From positions 248,001 to 312,000 of the forward strand of contig NZ_FNJA01000005.1 of assembly GCF_900104385.1 (NCBI RefSeq): a stretch of DNA of 64,000 nucleotides. The letters run 5' to 3'. The notes under the pieces were generated by a model. That model searched no databases and was not told the origin of the DNA. It saw only the letters and a list, made by a program, of their open reading frames with translations. A program made the position numbers and the translations under genes. This document shows positions 42,564 to 52,636 of the stretch, piece after piece. Within the stretch, counting starts at the first letter, position 1, and each line of letters begins with the position of its first letter. Origin of the DNA: Rhodoferax sp. OV413 (GTDB lineage Bacteria; Pseudomonadota; Gammaproteobacteria; Burkholderiales; Burkholderiaceae_C).

Positions 42564-43412
42564 TTAGGGACGGGATTCTGGCCGCGGCTGCTTGTAGCGC
42601 GCATAGCTCCAAAGGTACATGCCAGGGCGTTGGCGGATCAGGTCTTCCATGGCTGCGTTCAGCGCGGCGGCCGCGACCTCGTCGCCTTGGTCCAGCGGCA
42701 GTTGCAGGGGGTGCACATGGATCACATAACCGCGCCCCCAGGGCAGACGGTCGCCCAAGGCTACCAGCATCGGTGCCCCGGTCTGGCGCGCCAAACGTAA
42801 AGCCAGGGTCATGGTGTAGGCCGGCCGGCCAAAAAACGGTGCCCACACGCCCTGGCCCTCGCCCGGCACCTGGTCGGGCAACATGCCGACCACCCGCCCC
42901 TGCTTCAGCGACTTGAGCAGCATGCGCACGCCGCCGGTGGTAGTGGGCGCAGCCTCCAGCCCGGGGGCAGAGCGGGCATCCTTCAGCAAGGCGTCGAGCC
43001 AGGCGAACTTGGACGGCTTGTACAGAATGGTCATGTCGCCGTATTGCGCGCTAAAGCGCGCTGCATGCGCCTGCGGCACAACCTCGAAGCTGCCCACATG
43101 CGGGGTCATAAACACCAAGCCCTTGCCCTGGGACAGCGCGGCCTCCAGCAGCTCCACGCCCTGCCAAGTGATTTTCGGCAGCTTATCAGTGCGCGGGCGC
43201 AGCCACAGCCAGGGCAGCTCGGTCACCAGCTTGCCGGCTTCGGCAATCGCGCGGCGCGCCTGGCGCGGGGCAATACCGGCCTGGGCCACGTTCTCGCGGA
43301 AGCGCCGCCGGTAGGTGGGCGAGGCCAGGTAGGCCAGCCAGCCCAGCACTGCGCCTACCATGTGCAACACCGCCAGCGGCAGGTGGGCGGACCATCGAAA
43401 TAACAAGGACAT
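42564..43412 (-). CDS. LpxL/LpxM-like lysophospholipid acyltransferase (copy B)
   Basis: A 282-aa homologue of the gene just downstream. The catalytic HX4E motif is TPHVGSFEVV, followed by ILYKPSKFAWLDAL, TTTGGVRMLLKSLKQGRVVGM and LPDQVPGEGQGVWAPFFGRPA, all typical of LpxL. The N-terminal anchor is LLFRWSAHLPLAVLHMVGAV. It is divergent from metK. Which of the two genes acts first on lipid A cannot be read from sequence. Confidence 0.93.
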   Translation of the reverse strand: MSLLFRWSAHLPLAVLHMVGAVLGWLAYLASPTYRRRFRENVAQAGIAPRQARRAIAEAGKLVTELPWLWLRPRTDKLPKITWQGVELLEAALSQGKGLVFMTPHVGSFEVVPQAHAARFSAQYGDMTILYKPSKFAWLDALLKDARSAPGLEAAPTTTGGVRMLLKSLKQGRVVGMLPDQVPGEGQGVWAPFFGRPAYTMTLALRLARQTGAPMLVALGDRLPWGRGYVIHVHPLQLPLDQGDEVAAAALNAAMEDLIRQRPGMYLWSYARYKQPRPESRP

Positions 43413-43435
43413 ACTTGCGAGGCGGTAAAATAATG

Positions 43436-43497
43436 GGGTCGCTGAGTTAATTGAACTACTTGCAGGGCGACTTAAAACAAATCTGCTAAAGCGTTCG
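43436..43497 (+). promoter_or_regulatory. SAM-II-like riboswitch in the metK leader
   Basis: The architecture matches the SAM-II (SAM-alpha) class. Stem P1 is GTCGC (43438-43442) with GCGAC (43467-43471). The loop starts TGAGTTAA and ends CTTGCAG, both like the conserved class elements. The downstream strand carries TTAAAACAA and the hallmark GCTAAA (43485-43490). The loop segment TGAAC (43452-43456) pairs with GTTCG (43493-43497) to make the pseudoknot. It lies 65 bases before the metK ATG, the expected target of a SAM sensor. The call is from memory of the consensus and has not been scored. Confidence 0.72.
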
Positions 43498-43562
43498 CCA
43501 AGGCCCTAAGCTGGAAGCAACGCATCCGTGTATTGTCTTCAAAACGCAGGAGCTTCATCAAA

Positions 43563-44750
43563 ATGGCGAACGACTTTCTCTTTACCTCCGAATCCGTTTC
43601 CGAAGGCCACCCCGATAAAGTGGCCGACCAGATCTCGGACGCGATTCTGGACGCAATCTTCAAACAAGACCCGCTGAGCCGTGTGGCTGCCGAAACGCTG
43701 ACCAACACCGGCCTGGTCGTGCTGGCCGGCGAGATCACCACCAACGCGCATGTGGACTACATCCAGGTGGCGCGCGACACCATCAAGCGCATTGGCTACG
43801 ACAACACCGAGTACGGCATCGACCACAAGGGCTGCGCGGTCATGGTCTGCTATGACAAACAGAGCAATGACATCGCCCAGGGCGTGGACCACGCGAGCGA
43901 CGACCACCTGAACACCGGTGCCGGCGACCAGGGCCTGATGTTCGGCTACGCCTGCAACGAAACGCCCGAGCTGATGCCCGCGCCCATCTATTACGCGCAC
44001 CGCCTGGTCGAGCGCCAAGCCCAGCTGCGCAAGGACGGCCGCCTGCCCTTCCTGCGCCCGGACGCCAAGAGCCAGGTGACCATGCGTTATGTGGACGGCA
44101 AGCCGCACAGCATCGACACCGTGGTGCTGTCCACGCAGCACAGCCCCGACCAGTCGGAAACCGACAAGAAGATGAAGGCATCCTTCACCGAAGCCATCAT
44201 CGAAGAAATCATCAAGCCGGTGCTGCCGAAAGAATGGCTGCAGGACACCAAGTACCTGATCAACCCCACCGGACGCTTCGTCATCGGCGGCCCGCAAGGT
44301 GATTGCGGCCTGACCGGACGCAAGATCATCGTAGACACCTATGGCGGCGCTTGCCCGCACGGTGGCGGCGCTTTCAGCGGCAAAGACCCAACAAAGGTCG
44401 ATCGCTCGGCCGCCTACGCCGCCCGCTATGTGGCGAAGAACATCGTCGCCGCCGGCCTGGCACGCCAGTGCCAGATCCAGGTGGCCTATGCGATTGGCGT
44501 GGCACGCCCGATGAACGTCACGGTCTATACCGAAGGCACGGGCGTGATCCCCGACGAGCAGATCGCCGCGCTGGTGAACGAGCATTTCGACCTGCGTCCC
44601 AAGGGCATCATCCAGATGCTGGACCTGCTGCGCCCGATCTACGAAAAGACCGCCGCCTACGGCCACTTCGGCCGCGAAGAACCCGAGTTCACCTGGGAGC
44701 GCACCGACAAGGCCCAACTGCTGCGGAACGCGGCAGGCCTGAAAGGCTAA
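43563..44750 (+). CDS. metK: S-adenosylmethionine synthetase
   Basis: A 395-aa enzyme that makes SAM from methionine and ATP. The start [30 protein letters not shown] (positions given, residues abbreviated here) is the canonical N-terminus. [12 protein letters not shown] is the ATP-binding loop, and [19 protein letters not shown] the P-loop-like motif. AGGAG at 43548-43552 fixes the start at 43563. A SAM-II-like aptamer in the leader suggests feedback by SAM. A diverged copy of the last 14 codons is found 41 bases after the stop. Confidence 0.98.
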   Translation: MANDFLFTSESVSEGHPDKVADQISDAILDAIFKQDPLSRVAAETLTNTGLVVLAGEITTNAHVDYIQVARDTIKRIGYDNTEYGIDHKGCAVMVCYDKQSNDIAQGVDHASDDHLNTGAGDQGLMFGYACNETPELMPAPIYYAHRLVERQAQLRKDGRLPFLRPDAKSQVTMRYVDGKPHSIDTVVLSTQHSPDQSETDKKMKASFTEAIIEEIIKPVLPKEWLQDTKYLINPTGRFVIGGPQGDCGLTGRKIIVDTYGGACPHGGGAFSGKDPTKVDRSAAYAARYVAKNIVAAGLARQCQIQVAYAIGVARPMNVTVYTEGTGVIPDEQIAALVNEHFDLRPKGIIQMLDLLRPIYEKTAAYGHFGREEPEFTWERTDKAQLLRNAAGLKG

Positions 44751-44791
44751 GTCCTGCGTGGCAGGGCTTATGGGTTTTGCGCCGAAGGCAC

Positions 44792-44833
44792 AAGGCCCAG
44801 CTGCTGCGCGCGGCTGCAGGCTTGAAGGGCTAA
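44792..44833 (+). pseudogene. remnant duplicate of the metK 3' end
   Basis: These 42 bases repeat the last 42 bases of metK (44709-44750) in the same orientation, ending in TAA. Translated, KAQLLRAAAGLKG matches the metK tail [13 protein letters not shown]. Differences fall mainly in third positions (CAA/CAG, CGG/CGC, GCA/GCT, CTG/TTG, AAA/AAG), so it looks like the tail of a homologous but diverged metK allele rather than a fresh copy. There is no start or body; it is not translated as such. The rest of 44751-44887 shows nothing else besides a short hairpin (44753-44765). Confidence 0.75.
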
Positions 44834-44887
44834 GCACGCAATTCGGTTCGCGGGGATACTGGTGGGCCCACCACCCCGCCCCTTGTT

Positions 44888-46111
44888 ATGAACCCTAACG
44901 CCGCCCAGTTGTGGCCCGCTCCACGCTGGGCCTTGGCTATCTTGTTGGCCCTGCTCGGCATGCTCGGGCCGTTTTCCATCGATACCTTCATCCCGGCGTT
45001 CTCGGGTATTGCGGCATCGCTGGGCGCGACCCCGGCCCAAATGCAGCAGACACTGTCGGCCTACCTGTTCGGCTTTGCGTTCATGAACCTGTTCCACGGG
45101 GCGCTGTCGGACAGCTTTGGCCGGCGTCCGGTGGTGCTCACCGGCTTGGCAATTTTTACCCTGGCCAGCGCGGGCTGTGCGCTGTCGCAGAGCATCGGGC
45201 AACTGGTGTTCTTTAGGGCACTGCAAGGCCTGTCTACCGGCGCGGGCATCGTGGTGTCGCGGGCGGTGGTGCGCGACATGTTTGCGCCAGCCGATGCCCA
45301 AAAGGTGATGAGCCAGATCACCATCTACTTCGGCGTGGCTCCGGCGATTGCACCCATCATTGGCGGCTGGCTGTTTGTGCACATCAGCTGGCACAGCATT
45401 TTCTGGTTCCTCACCGGTGTGGGCCTGGTGCTGTGGCTGGCCAACTTCCGGTTTCTGCCCGAGACCCTGCACGTCTCGCAGCGCCAGCCCATGAACGCCC
45501 GGCACCTGCTGCGCGGCTACTGGCAGCTGTGCTCGAATCCACGCTTCGCCTTGCTGGCCCTGGCCAGCGGCGTGCCCTTCAACGGCATGTTTTTGTACGT
45601 GCTGTCGGCCCCGGAGTTTTTAGGCAAGTTGCTGGCGCTGCAGCCGACCGAGTTCTTCTGGTTCTTCGTGCTGACCATCAGCGGCATCATGTCCGGGGCC
45701 TGGATCAGCGGCCGCATGGCAGGCAAGATTCCGGCCAAGACGCAGATCCGCCATGGCTTTGTGATCATGGTGCTGGTGTCGGTGGTCAATGTGCTGGCCA
45801 ACTGGCTGTTCAAAGCCCATGTGAGCTGGGCGCTGTTTCCGGTGGCGATCTTCGCGTTTGGCTGGGCCATGATGGTGCCCGCCGTCACCCTGCTGGTGCT
45901 CGACCTCTACCCTGAGCGTCGGGGCATGGCCTCGTCGCTGCAGGCCTGCCTGGGCTCTACCGCCAACGGCCTGGTGGCCGGGGTGCTGGCGCCGCTGGTG
46001 ATGCATTCGGCCATCGCCCTGGCCATCGCGTCGACCTGCATGGCGGCGGTAGGCTTGCTGGCCTGGACCTGGCTACACCGCCGCTGGCCCAATATCGGGC
46101 GCAGCGTTTAG
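44888..46111 (+). CDS. Bcr/CflA-family multidrug efflux MFS transporter
   Basis: A 407-aa protein with about 12 membrane segments. The DHA1 motif A-like loop SDSFGRRPVVLTGLAIF, the TM1 region GPFSIDTFIPAFSGIAASLG and the TM5 stretch YFGVAPAIAPIIGGWL are typical of Bcr/CflA proton-driven exporters. The substrate is unknown. It ends 4 bases from the convergent galE stop. Confidence 0.93.
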   Translation: MNPNAAQLWPAPRWALAILLALLGMLGPFSIDTFIPAFSGIAASLGATPAQMQQTLSAYLFGFAFMNLFHGALSDSFGRRPVVLTGLAIFTLASAGCALSQSIGQLVFFRALQGLSTGAGIVVSRAVVRDMFAPADAQKVMSQITIYFGVAPAIAPIIGGWLFVHISWHSIFWFLTGVGLVLWLANFRFLPETLHVSQRQPMNARHLLRGYWQLCSNPRFALLALASGVPFNGMFLYVLSAPEFLGKLLALQPTEFFWFFVLTISGIMSGAWISGRMAGKIPAKTQIRHGFVIMVLVSVVNVLANWLFKAHVSWALFPVAIFAFGWAMMVPAVTLLVLDLYPERRGMASSLQACLGSTANGLVAGVLAPLVMHSAIALAIASTCMAAVGLLAWTWLHRRWPNIGRSV

Positions 46112-46115
46112 AAAA

Positions 46116-47126
46116 CTAGGCGCTAAACCCGGTAGGGTTGGCGCTTTGCCAGCGCCAGGCGTCAGCACACATCGCATCCAGCCCACGCTCGGCGCGCCAG
46201 CCCAGCAGCTCGCGCGCAGCGGACGGCTCGGCATAGCAGGCTGCAATATCGCCCGGCCGCCGCGGTGCCACCTTGTACGGCACCGGTTTACCGCTGGCCT
46301 GCTCGAAGGCCCGCACCATGTCCAGCACGCTATAGCCTATGCCGGTGCCCAGGTTCACGGTCAAAAAGTCCGGCACCGCCTGTAGCCGCTCCAGCGCCTT
46401 CAGATGGCCGACCGCCAGGTCCACCACGTGGATGTAGTCGCGCACGCCCGTGCCGTCGGCGGTGGCGTAGTCGTCACCCCATACGTTCAGAAATTCGCGT
46501 TGCCCCACGGCCACCTGGGCCACGAACGGCAGCAGGTTGTTCGGAATACCACGCGGATCTTCGCCGATCAGGCCGCTGATGTGCGCACCTACCGGGTTGA
46601 AGTAACGCAAGATGCCGATGCGCCAGGACGCATCGCTGCGGTGCAGGTCCCGCAGCAGGTCTTCCACCATCAGCTTGCTGCGGCCGTAGGGGTTGGTGGC
46701 CGATAGCGGGTGGTCTTCGGTCAAGGGCAAGCGCTGCGGATCGCCATACACCGTGGCCGACGAGCTGAACACCAGCGTCTTCACGCCGCATTCGCCCATG
46801 GCCTCGAGCAAGCGCAGGGTGCCAACGACGTTGTTGTCGTAGTAGCGCAGAGGTTGCTGCACCGACTCGCCCACGGCCTTCAGGCCCGCGCAGTGGATCA
46901 CCGCGGTAGCCTTGCTGGACTGCAGCGCGGCGACCAGCGCCGCCCGGTCGCGGATATCGCCTTCAATGATCTGCAATTTCTTGCCCGTGATGCGCTCGAC
47001 CCGCGCCAGCGACTCGGCCTGGCTGTTGCAGAAGTTGTCGAACACCGTGACATCAAGGCCTGCATTCAGCAGCTCGACGCAGGTATGGGAGCCGATATAG
47101 CCAGCACCACCTGTCACAAAAATCAT
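46116..47126 (-). CDS. galE: UDP-glucose 4-epimerase
   Basis: A 336-aa short-chain-type epimerase that interconverts UDP-glucose and UDP-galactose for sugar use and surface glycans. The NAD site is [11 protein letters not shown] at the N-terminus, the catalytic SSSATVYGD and YGRSKLMVE (YxxxK), and the substrate segment [15 protein letters not shown] before the ATG at 47126 supports the start. It is convergent with the exporter gene and divergent from the esterase gene. Confidence 0.97.
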   Translation of the reverse strand: MIFVTGGAGYIGSHTCVELLNAGLDVTVFDNFCNSQAESLARVERITGKKLQIIEGDIRDRAALVAALQSSKATAVIHCAGLKAVGESVQQPLRYYDNNVVGTLRLLEAMGECGVKTLVFSSSATVYGDPQRLPLTEDHPLSATNPYGRSKLMVEDLLRDLHRSDASWRIGILRYFNPVGAHISGLIGEDPRGIPNNLLPFVAQVAVGQREFLNVWGDDYATADGTGVRDYIHVVDLAVGHLKALERLQAVPDFLTVNLGTGIGYSVLDMVRAFEQASGKPVPYKVAPRRPGDIAACYAEPSAARELLGWRAERGLDAMCADAWRWQSANPTGFSA

Positions 47127-47274
47127 AGGAATCCTTTGTGCACATCCGCCGAATGTCCGGCAAATAGGCATTGTAGGAGCGCTGTATGGCAGCATGGATG
47201 CAATAGCGCCTCTGGCGGAAAACTGGCTTTACCCGTCGCAACATCCAAACCATCTTCGGCTGCGTACCCAGTCC

Positions 47275-48195
47275 ATGACTAAACCTTCCACCTCCCCGAT
47301 CCACCCTGGCGCGATCACCCGCCGCACCAGCCTGCTTGGCGCCGCTGCGGCCGCCATGGGGCTGTTATCGGGCTGCTCGGCCACCGCCGCGCTAGACCGC
47401 CTGGTCGCCCAGGACACCTACCGGGGCCAGACTGGGCTGCCTTACGGCCCTGGCCCAAGGCATCGGCTCGACGTCTACCAGCCCACAACCACCGCGATAC
47501 CCGGTGGTGCGCCGGTCGTACTGTTTTTTTACGGCGGTAACTGGACACGCGGCGAGCGTGCCGACTACCGCTTCGTGGGCGAAGCGCTGGCGGCCAACGG
47601 CATCATCGCCCTGGTGGCAGATTACCGGCTCAGCCCCCAGGTTGGTTACCGCGACCTGCTCGGTGATTGCGCGCTGGCGCTGCAATGGGCACTTTCCAAT
47701 GCAGAAGCACTGGGTGGCGATCCGCGCCGCGTACTGGCCATGGGCCACTCTGCAGGAGCCTACAACGCCGCCATGCTGGCACTGGACCCGCGCTGGCTGT
47801 CCCAGCGAGGTCTGGCACCGAACCGCCTGGCGGGCTGGATCGGACTGGCCGGCCCCTACGACTTCTTGCCCATTGGCGACCCGGAGGTGCAGGTCGCCTT
47901 TGGCTGGCCGCAAACCCCGGCCGACTCCCAGCCCATCCACCATGCCGCCACCAAAGCGCCACGCACCTTGCTGCTGGCTGGGCGAGACGACAAGGTCGTC
48001 AACACCCAACGCAATACCGAAGGCCTGGCGCATAAGCTGCGGGCGGCGGGCACCGAGGTGGACGTACGCATCTTTGACGGTCTCGGGCACGTGACCACCG
48101 TAGCGGCCCTGGCCCGGCCACTCGACTGGCTGGCGCCGGTACTGCCCACAGTGGTGGCGTTTGCGCAGGGGCTGCCCTTGCCGAAACCGAATTAA
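47275..48195 (+). CDS. secreted alpha/beta hydrolase (carboxylesterase-like)
   Basis: A 306-aa hydrolase. The N-terminus ITRRTSLLGAAAAAMGLLSGC reads as a Tat-type signal with a lipobox, so a periplasmic lipoprotein is likely. The oxyanion-hole region is VLFFYGGNW, the nucleophile elbow GHSAGAYNA (Ser near residue 160), and the acid/histidine region LLAGRDDKVVN and DGLGHVTTV. It resembles the esterase/lipase (BD-FAE-like) branch. The substrate is unknown. Confidence 0.88.
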   Translation: MTKPSTSPIHPGAITRRTSLLGAAAAAMGLLSGCSATAALDRLVAQDTYRGQTGLPYGPGPRHRLDVYQPTTTAIPGGAPVVLFFYGGNWTRGERADYRFVGEALAANGIIALVADYRLSPQVGYRDLLGDCALALQWALSNAEALGGDPRRVLAMGHSAGAYNAAMLALDPRWLSQRGLAPNRLAGWIGLAGPYDFLPIGDPEVQVAFGWPQTPADSQPIHHAATKAPRTLLLAGRDDKVVNTQRNTEGLAHKLRAAGTEVDVRIFDGLGHVTTVAALARPLDWLAPVLPTVVAFAQGLPLPKPN

Positions 48196-48349
48196 GGTAC
48201 AGGGCACAGGATTTTCAAACCAGCATAAAGTTCGAATAACTGGACCTTCTTAAAAATGGAAGGTACGGCATAACAGGGGCCTAAGCAGCACACTGCATCG
48301 AAGTTTAAAAAGCAGTTTTTTGGCAACCACGTGACTCCGCCCCGTCAAT

Positions 48350-49723
<1,374 letters not shown>

Positions 49724-49730
49724 TTGCAGT

Positions 49731-51533
49731 TCACTCCCGTGTGGCAACCATAGGCAAATCGACGATGAAACAGGCACCGCCCTCCTCCTGGTTGAATGCG
49801 TCCAAAGTGCCCCCGACGGCGCGCACCAGTTGGGCTGAAATAACCAGCCCCAGCCCCAGACCGGCCCCTGCCGGCTTGCTGGTGACGAAGGGATCAAAAA
49901 GGCGCGGCAGGATATCCGCGCGAATACCTGGACCGGTATCGCTGAAGCGCAGGATCGCACGGCGACCCTGGGCTCTGGCCTCGATGCGCAGCCGGCGCTC
50001 CGGCATCTCTTGCATGGCGTCGATCGCGTTGCGCATCAGATTGACCAACACGCTGCCGAGCGCTGCTTCTTCGGCCATGACGCACAGCGTAGCGGGCTGC
50101 ACGTCGACAACCACCACGATGCCATGCGCGGTCAGACCCCAACCGAGCAAAGCTTGCGCATCGGCAATACAGCGCACCAAGGGGATGGGCACCAGTGCGA
50201 GTTCGCTTTTGTACGCGAAGGTCTTGAGTTGCGATGTCAGACGGGCCAGCCGGTCCACCATACCGGTAATCCTGCGCAGATTTCCGCGCACCTCTTCCGG
50301 ACGCTCCTGGTCGAGCAGAATGCCCGCGCTTTCCGACAAGGTACGCAGCGCCGTGAGCGGTTGGTTTAGCTCATGCACCATACCGGCGGACATCTGGCCG
50401 AGCACTGCCATCTTGCCGGCATGCACCAGTTCGCTTTGAGCAGCGCGCAGCTGTGCTGTCCGGGCCACTACGGTGGATTCAAGACCGTCATGCGCCGCTT
50501 GCAGCGCAGCCTGGCTAGCCAATTTTTGCCGTACCGCACGCCGGCGCTGCCAAAGGGTGACCGCAAGCAATAGCAGCACCGCCGTCGCCAGACCACTGGT
50601 AATGGCGGCGTAGCGCGCCGCCGAACGCACCGGCTCCAGTGCATCCAGCACCACGAGGCGCCAAGGCGCCTGTTGCAATCGGCGAGTCGACGCAAGATGC
50701 GCCACACTGTCCAACGTAACGAGCTGGGCATTGTCCGCCAGCGATTCCGTTGGACTCCAACGCAGAGGCTGCAGCGTAGCCTGGCCATAGGGTCGGGAAC
50801 GCAGCAGCTCCGCCTGGCGGGTAGCGTCCATCGGCGCCAGCGGCCGAAACTTCAGATCGTCACGCGTGGACAGAATGACCACGCCCAGTTCGTCGACCAG
50901 CAACACGTCGCCAGGCAGCTTTCGCCAGTCCTGCTCGGACTGTTCGATATTGACTTTGACCGCCATCACGCCCAGCAGGTGCTGATCGCGGTGCAGTGCA
51001 TACGAAAGGTAGTAGCCTGGCTTCTTGCTGGTGATGCCCACCCCGTAAAAGCGGCCACGGCCCTGCTGCAGTGCCGCCACCACATAGGGGCGAAAAGACA
51101 AGTCTTGCCCTATGGTTGTGCCCGCCTGTCCCCAGTCAGAGGCGGCCAGGGAAGTCCCCGCACTGTCCAACACATAGAGCATCTCGGCGCCAACGGTGGC
51201 ATTCACCCCATTAAGGTAGCGGTTGGCGTTGTCGCGGAGTTGGACGTTGGCTGGGGCGTTCAGCAGCGCGGGGACCACCGGCGTCATCTCCAGTAAGGCC
51301 GGCAAGTAATCAAAGCGGGCCAGATCGGCGTCCAGATTGCTGGTCAACATATCGAGCCGGTGTTCTGCAGCGTCACGCAGCCGCGCCAACCCGCTCTGCA
51401 GCGCCACCTGGTGGCCAACGAAAGCCGCCGCCCCGACCAGCGCCAGCGCCCCACACCAGCGCAGCCACCCCCGGCGACGACGCGGCTGCTTGGCCGGAGA
51501 TGGAGGAGGGGAAACAGACGCGGATGTAGACAT
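49731..51533 (-). CDS. dctB: C4-dicarboxylate sensor histidine kinase DctB
   Basis: A 600-aa sensor kinase. Two membrane segments (about residues 27-46 and 309-329) flank a periplasmic double-Cache sensor domain with RFYGVGITSKKPGYYLSYAL, characteristic of DctB. The phosphoacceptor His 387 is in MSAGMVHELNQPLTAL. ATP-binding boxes are NLMRNAIDAMQ, DTGPGIRADILPRLFDPF and GLGLGLVIS. It is paired with dctD, 98 bases after cioB. Confidence 0.94.
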   Translation of the reverse strand: MSTSASVSPPPSPAKQPRRRRGWLRWCGALALVGAAAFVGHQVALQSGLARLRDAAEHRLDMLTSNLDADLARFDYLPALLEMTPVVPALLNAPANVQLRDNANRYLNGVNATVGAEMLYVLDSAGTSLAASDWGQAGTTIGQDLSFRPYVVAALQQGRGRFYGVGITSKKPGYYLSYALHRDQHLLGVMAVKVNIEQSEQDWRKLPGDVLLVDELGVVILSTRDDLKFRPLAPMDATRQAELLRSRPYGQATLQPLRWSPTESLADNAQLVTLDSVAHLASTRRLQQAPWRLVVLDALEPVRSAARYAAITSGLATAVLLLLAVTLWQRRRAVRQKLASQAALQAAHDGLESTVVARTAQLRAAQSELVHAGKMAVLGQMSAGMVHELNQPLTALRTLSESAGILLDQERPEEVRGNLRRITGMVDRLARLTSQLKTFAYKSELALVPIPLVRCIADAQALLGWGLTAHGIVVVVDVQPATLCVMAEEAALGSVLVNLMRNAIDAMQEMPERRLRIEARAQGRRAILRFSDTGPGIRADILPRLFDPFVTSKPAGAGLGLGLVISAQLVRAVGGTLDAFNQEEGGACFIVDLPMVATRE

Positions 51534-51631
51534 GGACAGGGTATGTCACAAGGCCAAAAGGGTCACATCGGTGAGAACCCGGTGAGCCCATTGCGAAGCG
51601 GGCTCGAAGTCCCAGATTCCTACATCCAGGT

Positions 51632-52636
51632 TCATGCGTATTTCAGTTCGTCGGTCTTGCCACGGAACACCCAGTAGGAAAACACAGTGTAGCCAATGAT
51701 CGCCGGCACCGAGATACAGACACCGATCAAAATGACCTTGAGTGCCGCCGGGCGGCTGGCCGCCTGCCAGATGGTCAGTTGGTCGATCACAACATACGGA
51801 TAGATACTGTAGGCCAGACCCAGAAAACCCAGCACGAACACCATGATCAGCAACACGAAGGGCAGCCAACACAGTGGCCCCCGCACCACGCGGCTATGCA
51901 GCAGCCCGCGCACCGCCACCAACGCCACCCCCGCCATCAGTGGAATGGCGATCAGCGCAATCAACTCCGGCAACACGAACCAACGCCCGCGCACCGTGGC
52001 GCTGATCCAGGGCGTGGCCATCGAGATCAGCAACATGCCGCTCACCATCGGAGCCCAGGCAGTTCGGGCCCAGGCAACGGCCCGCTCCTGAAGTACACCC
52101 TCAGTCTTCATGATCAGCCAGGCTGCGCCCATCAGCACATAGGCCATGGGCAGCGCCAGCGCTATCGCCGCAGCGAACAGCGGGTAGTTCCAGCCGGTGC
52201 CGAAGCCGCTGACGTAACGGCCGAGCATCCAGCCCTGCGAAACCGCCGCCAGGGTCGAACCGGCGAAGAACAGACGGTCCCAGGTGCGCTTGTGCGCGTC
52301 CTTGGCCTTGACACGGAAATCAAAGGCCACGCCGCGCAGAGTCAAACCGACCAGCATCAACGCTACCGGCAGGTAAAGCTCGCCTAGCACCAGGCCATGC
52401 GCCTTAGGGAAGGCAACCAGCAGGATGCCCACGCCCAGCACCAGCCAGGTCTCGTTGGCATCCCAGAACGGGCCGATGGAGGCGACCATCACGTCCTTCT
52501 CGGCGTCGGTGGCGCGGTGCATCAGCATGCCTACTCCCAGGTCGTAGCCGTCGCTGACCACGTAAACCAACATGGAGATGCCCATCAATGCCATGAAGAT
52601 CACCGGCAAGGCCGTCTCAAAATCCATCCAGTTCAT
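51632..52636 (-). CDS. cioB: cytochrome bd / cyanide-insensitive oxidase subunit II
   Basis: A 334-aa membrane protein. The start MNWMDFETALPVIFMALMG with the VVSDGYDLGVGMLM segment and SIGPFWDANETWLVLGVG are typical CydB/CioB. It overlaps the subunit I gene by 4 bases (ATGA). Named cioB because subunit I is of the short Q-loop CIO type. It reduces oxygen with quinol without proton pumping. Confidence 0.93.
   Translation of the reverse strand: MNWMDFETALPVIFMALMGISMLVYVVSDGYDLGVGMLMHRATDAEKDVMVASIGPFWDANETWLVLGVGILLVAFPKAHGLVLGELYLPVALMLVGLTLRGVAFDFRVKAKDAHKRTWDRLFFAGSTLAAVSQGWMLGRYVSGFGTGWNYPLFAAAIALALPMAYVLMGAAWLIMKTEGVLQERAVAWARTAWAPMVSGMLLISMATPWISATVRGRWFVLPELIALIAIPLMAGVALVAVRGLLHSRVVRGPLCWLPFVLLIMVFVLGFLGLAYSIYPYVVIDQLTIWQAASRPAALKVILIGVCISVPAIIGYTVFSYWVFRGKTDELKYA

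Noticed and set aside
44303-44833. Plus-strand frame of 176 codons ending in KAQLLRAAAGLKG
   Set aside because: Its body is an out-of-frame reading of metK; only the last 14 codons are meaningful, as a metK remnant.
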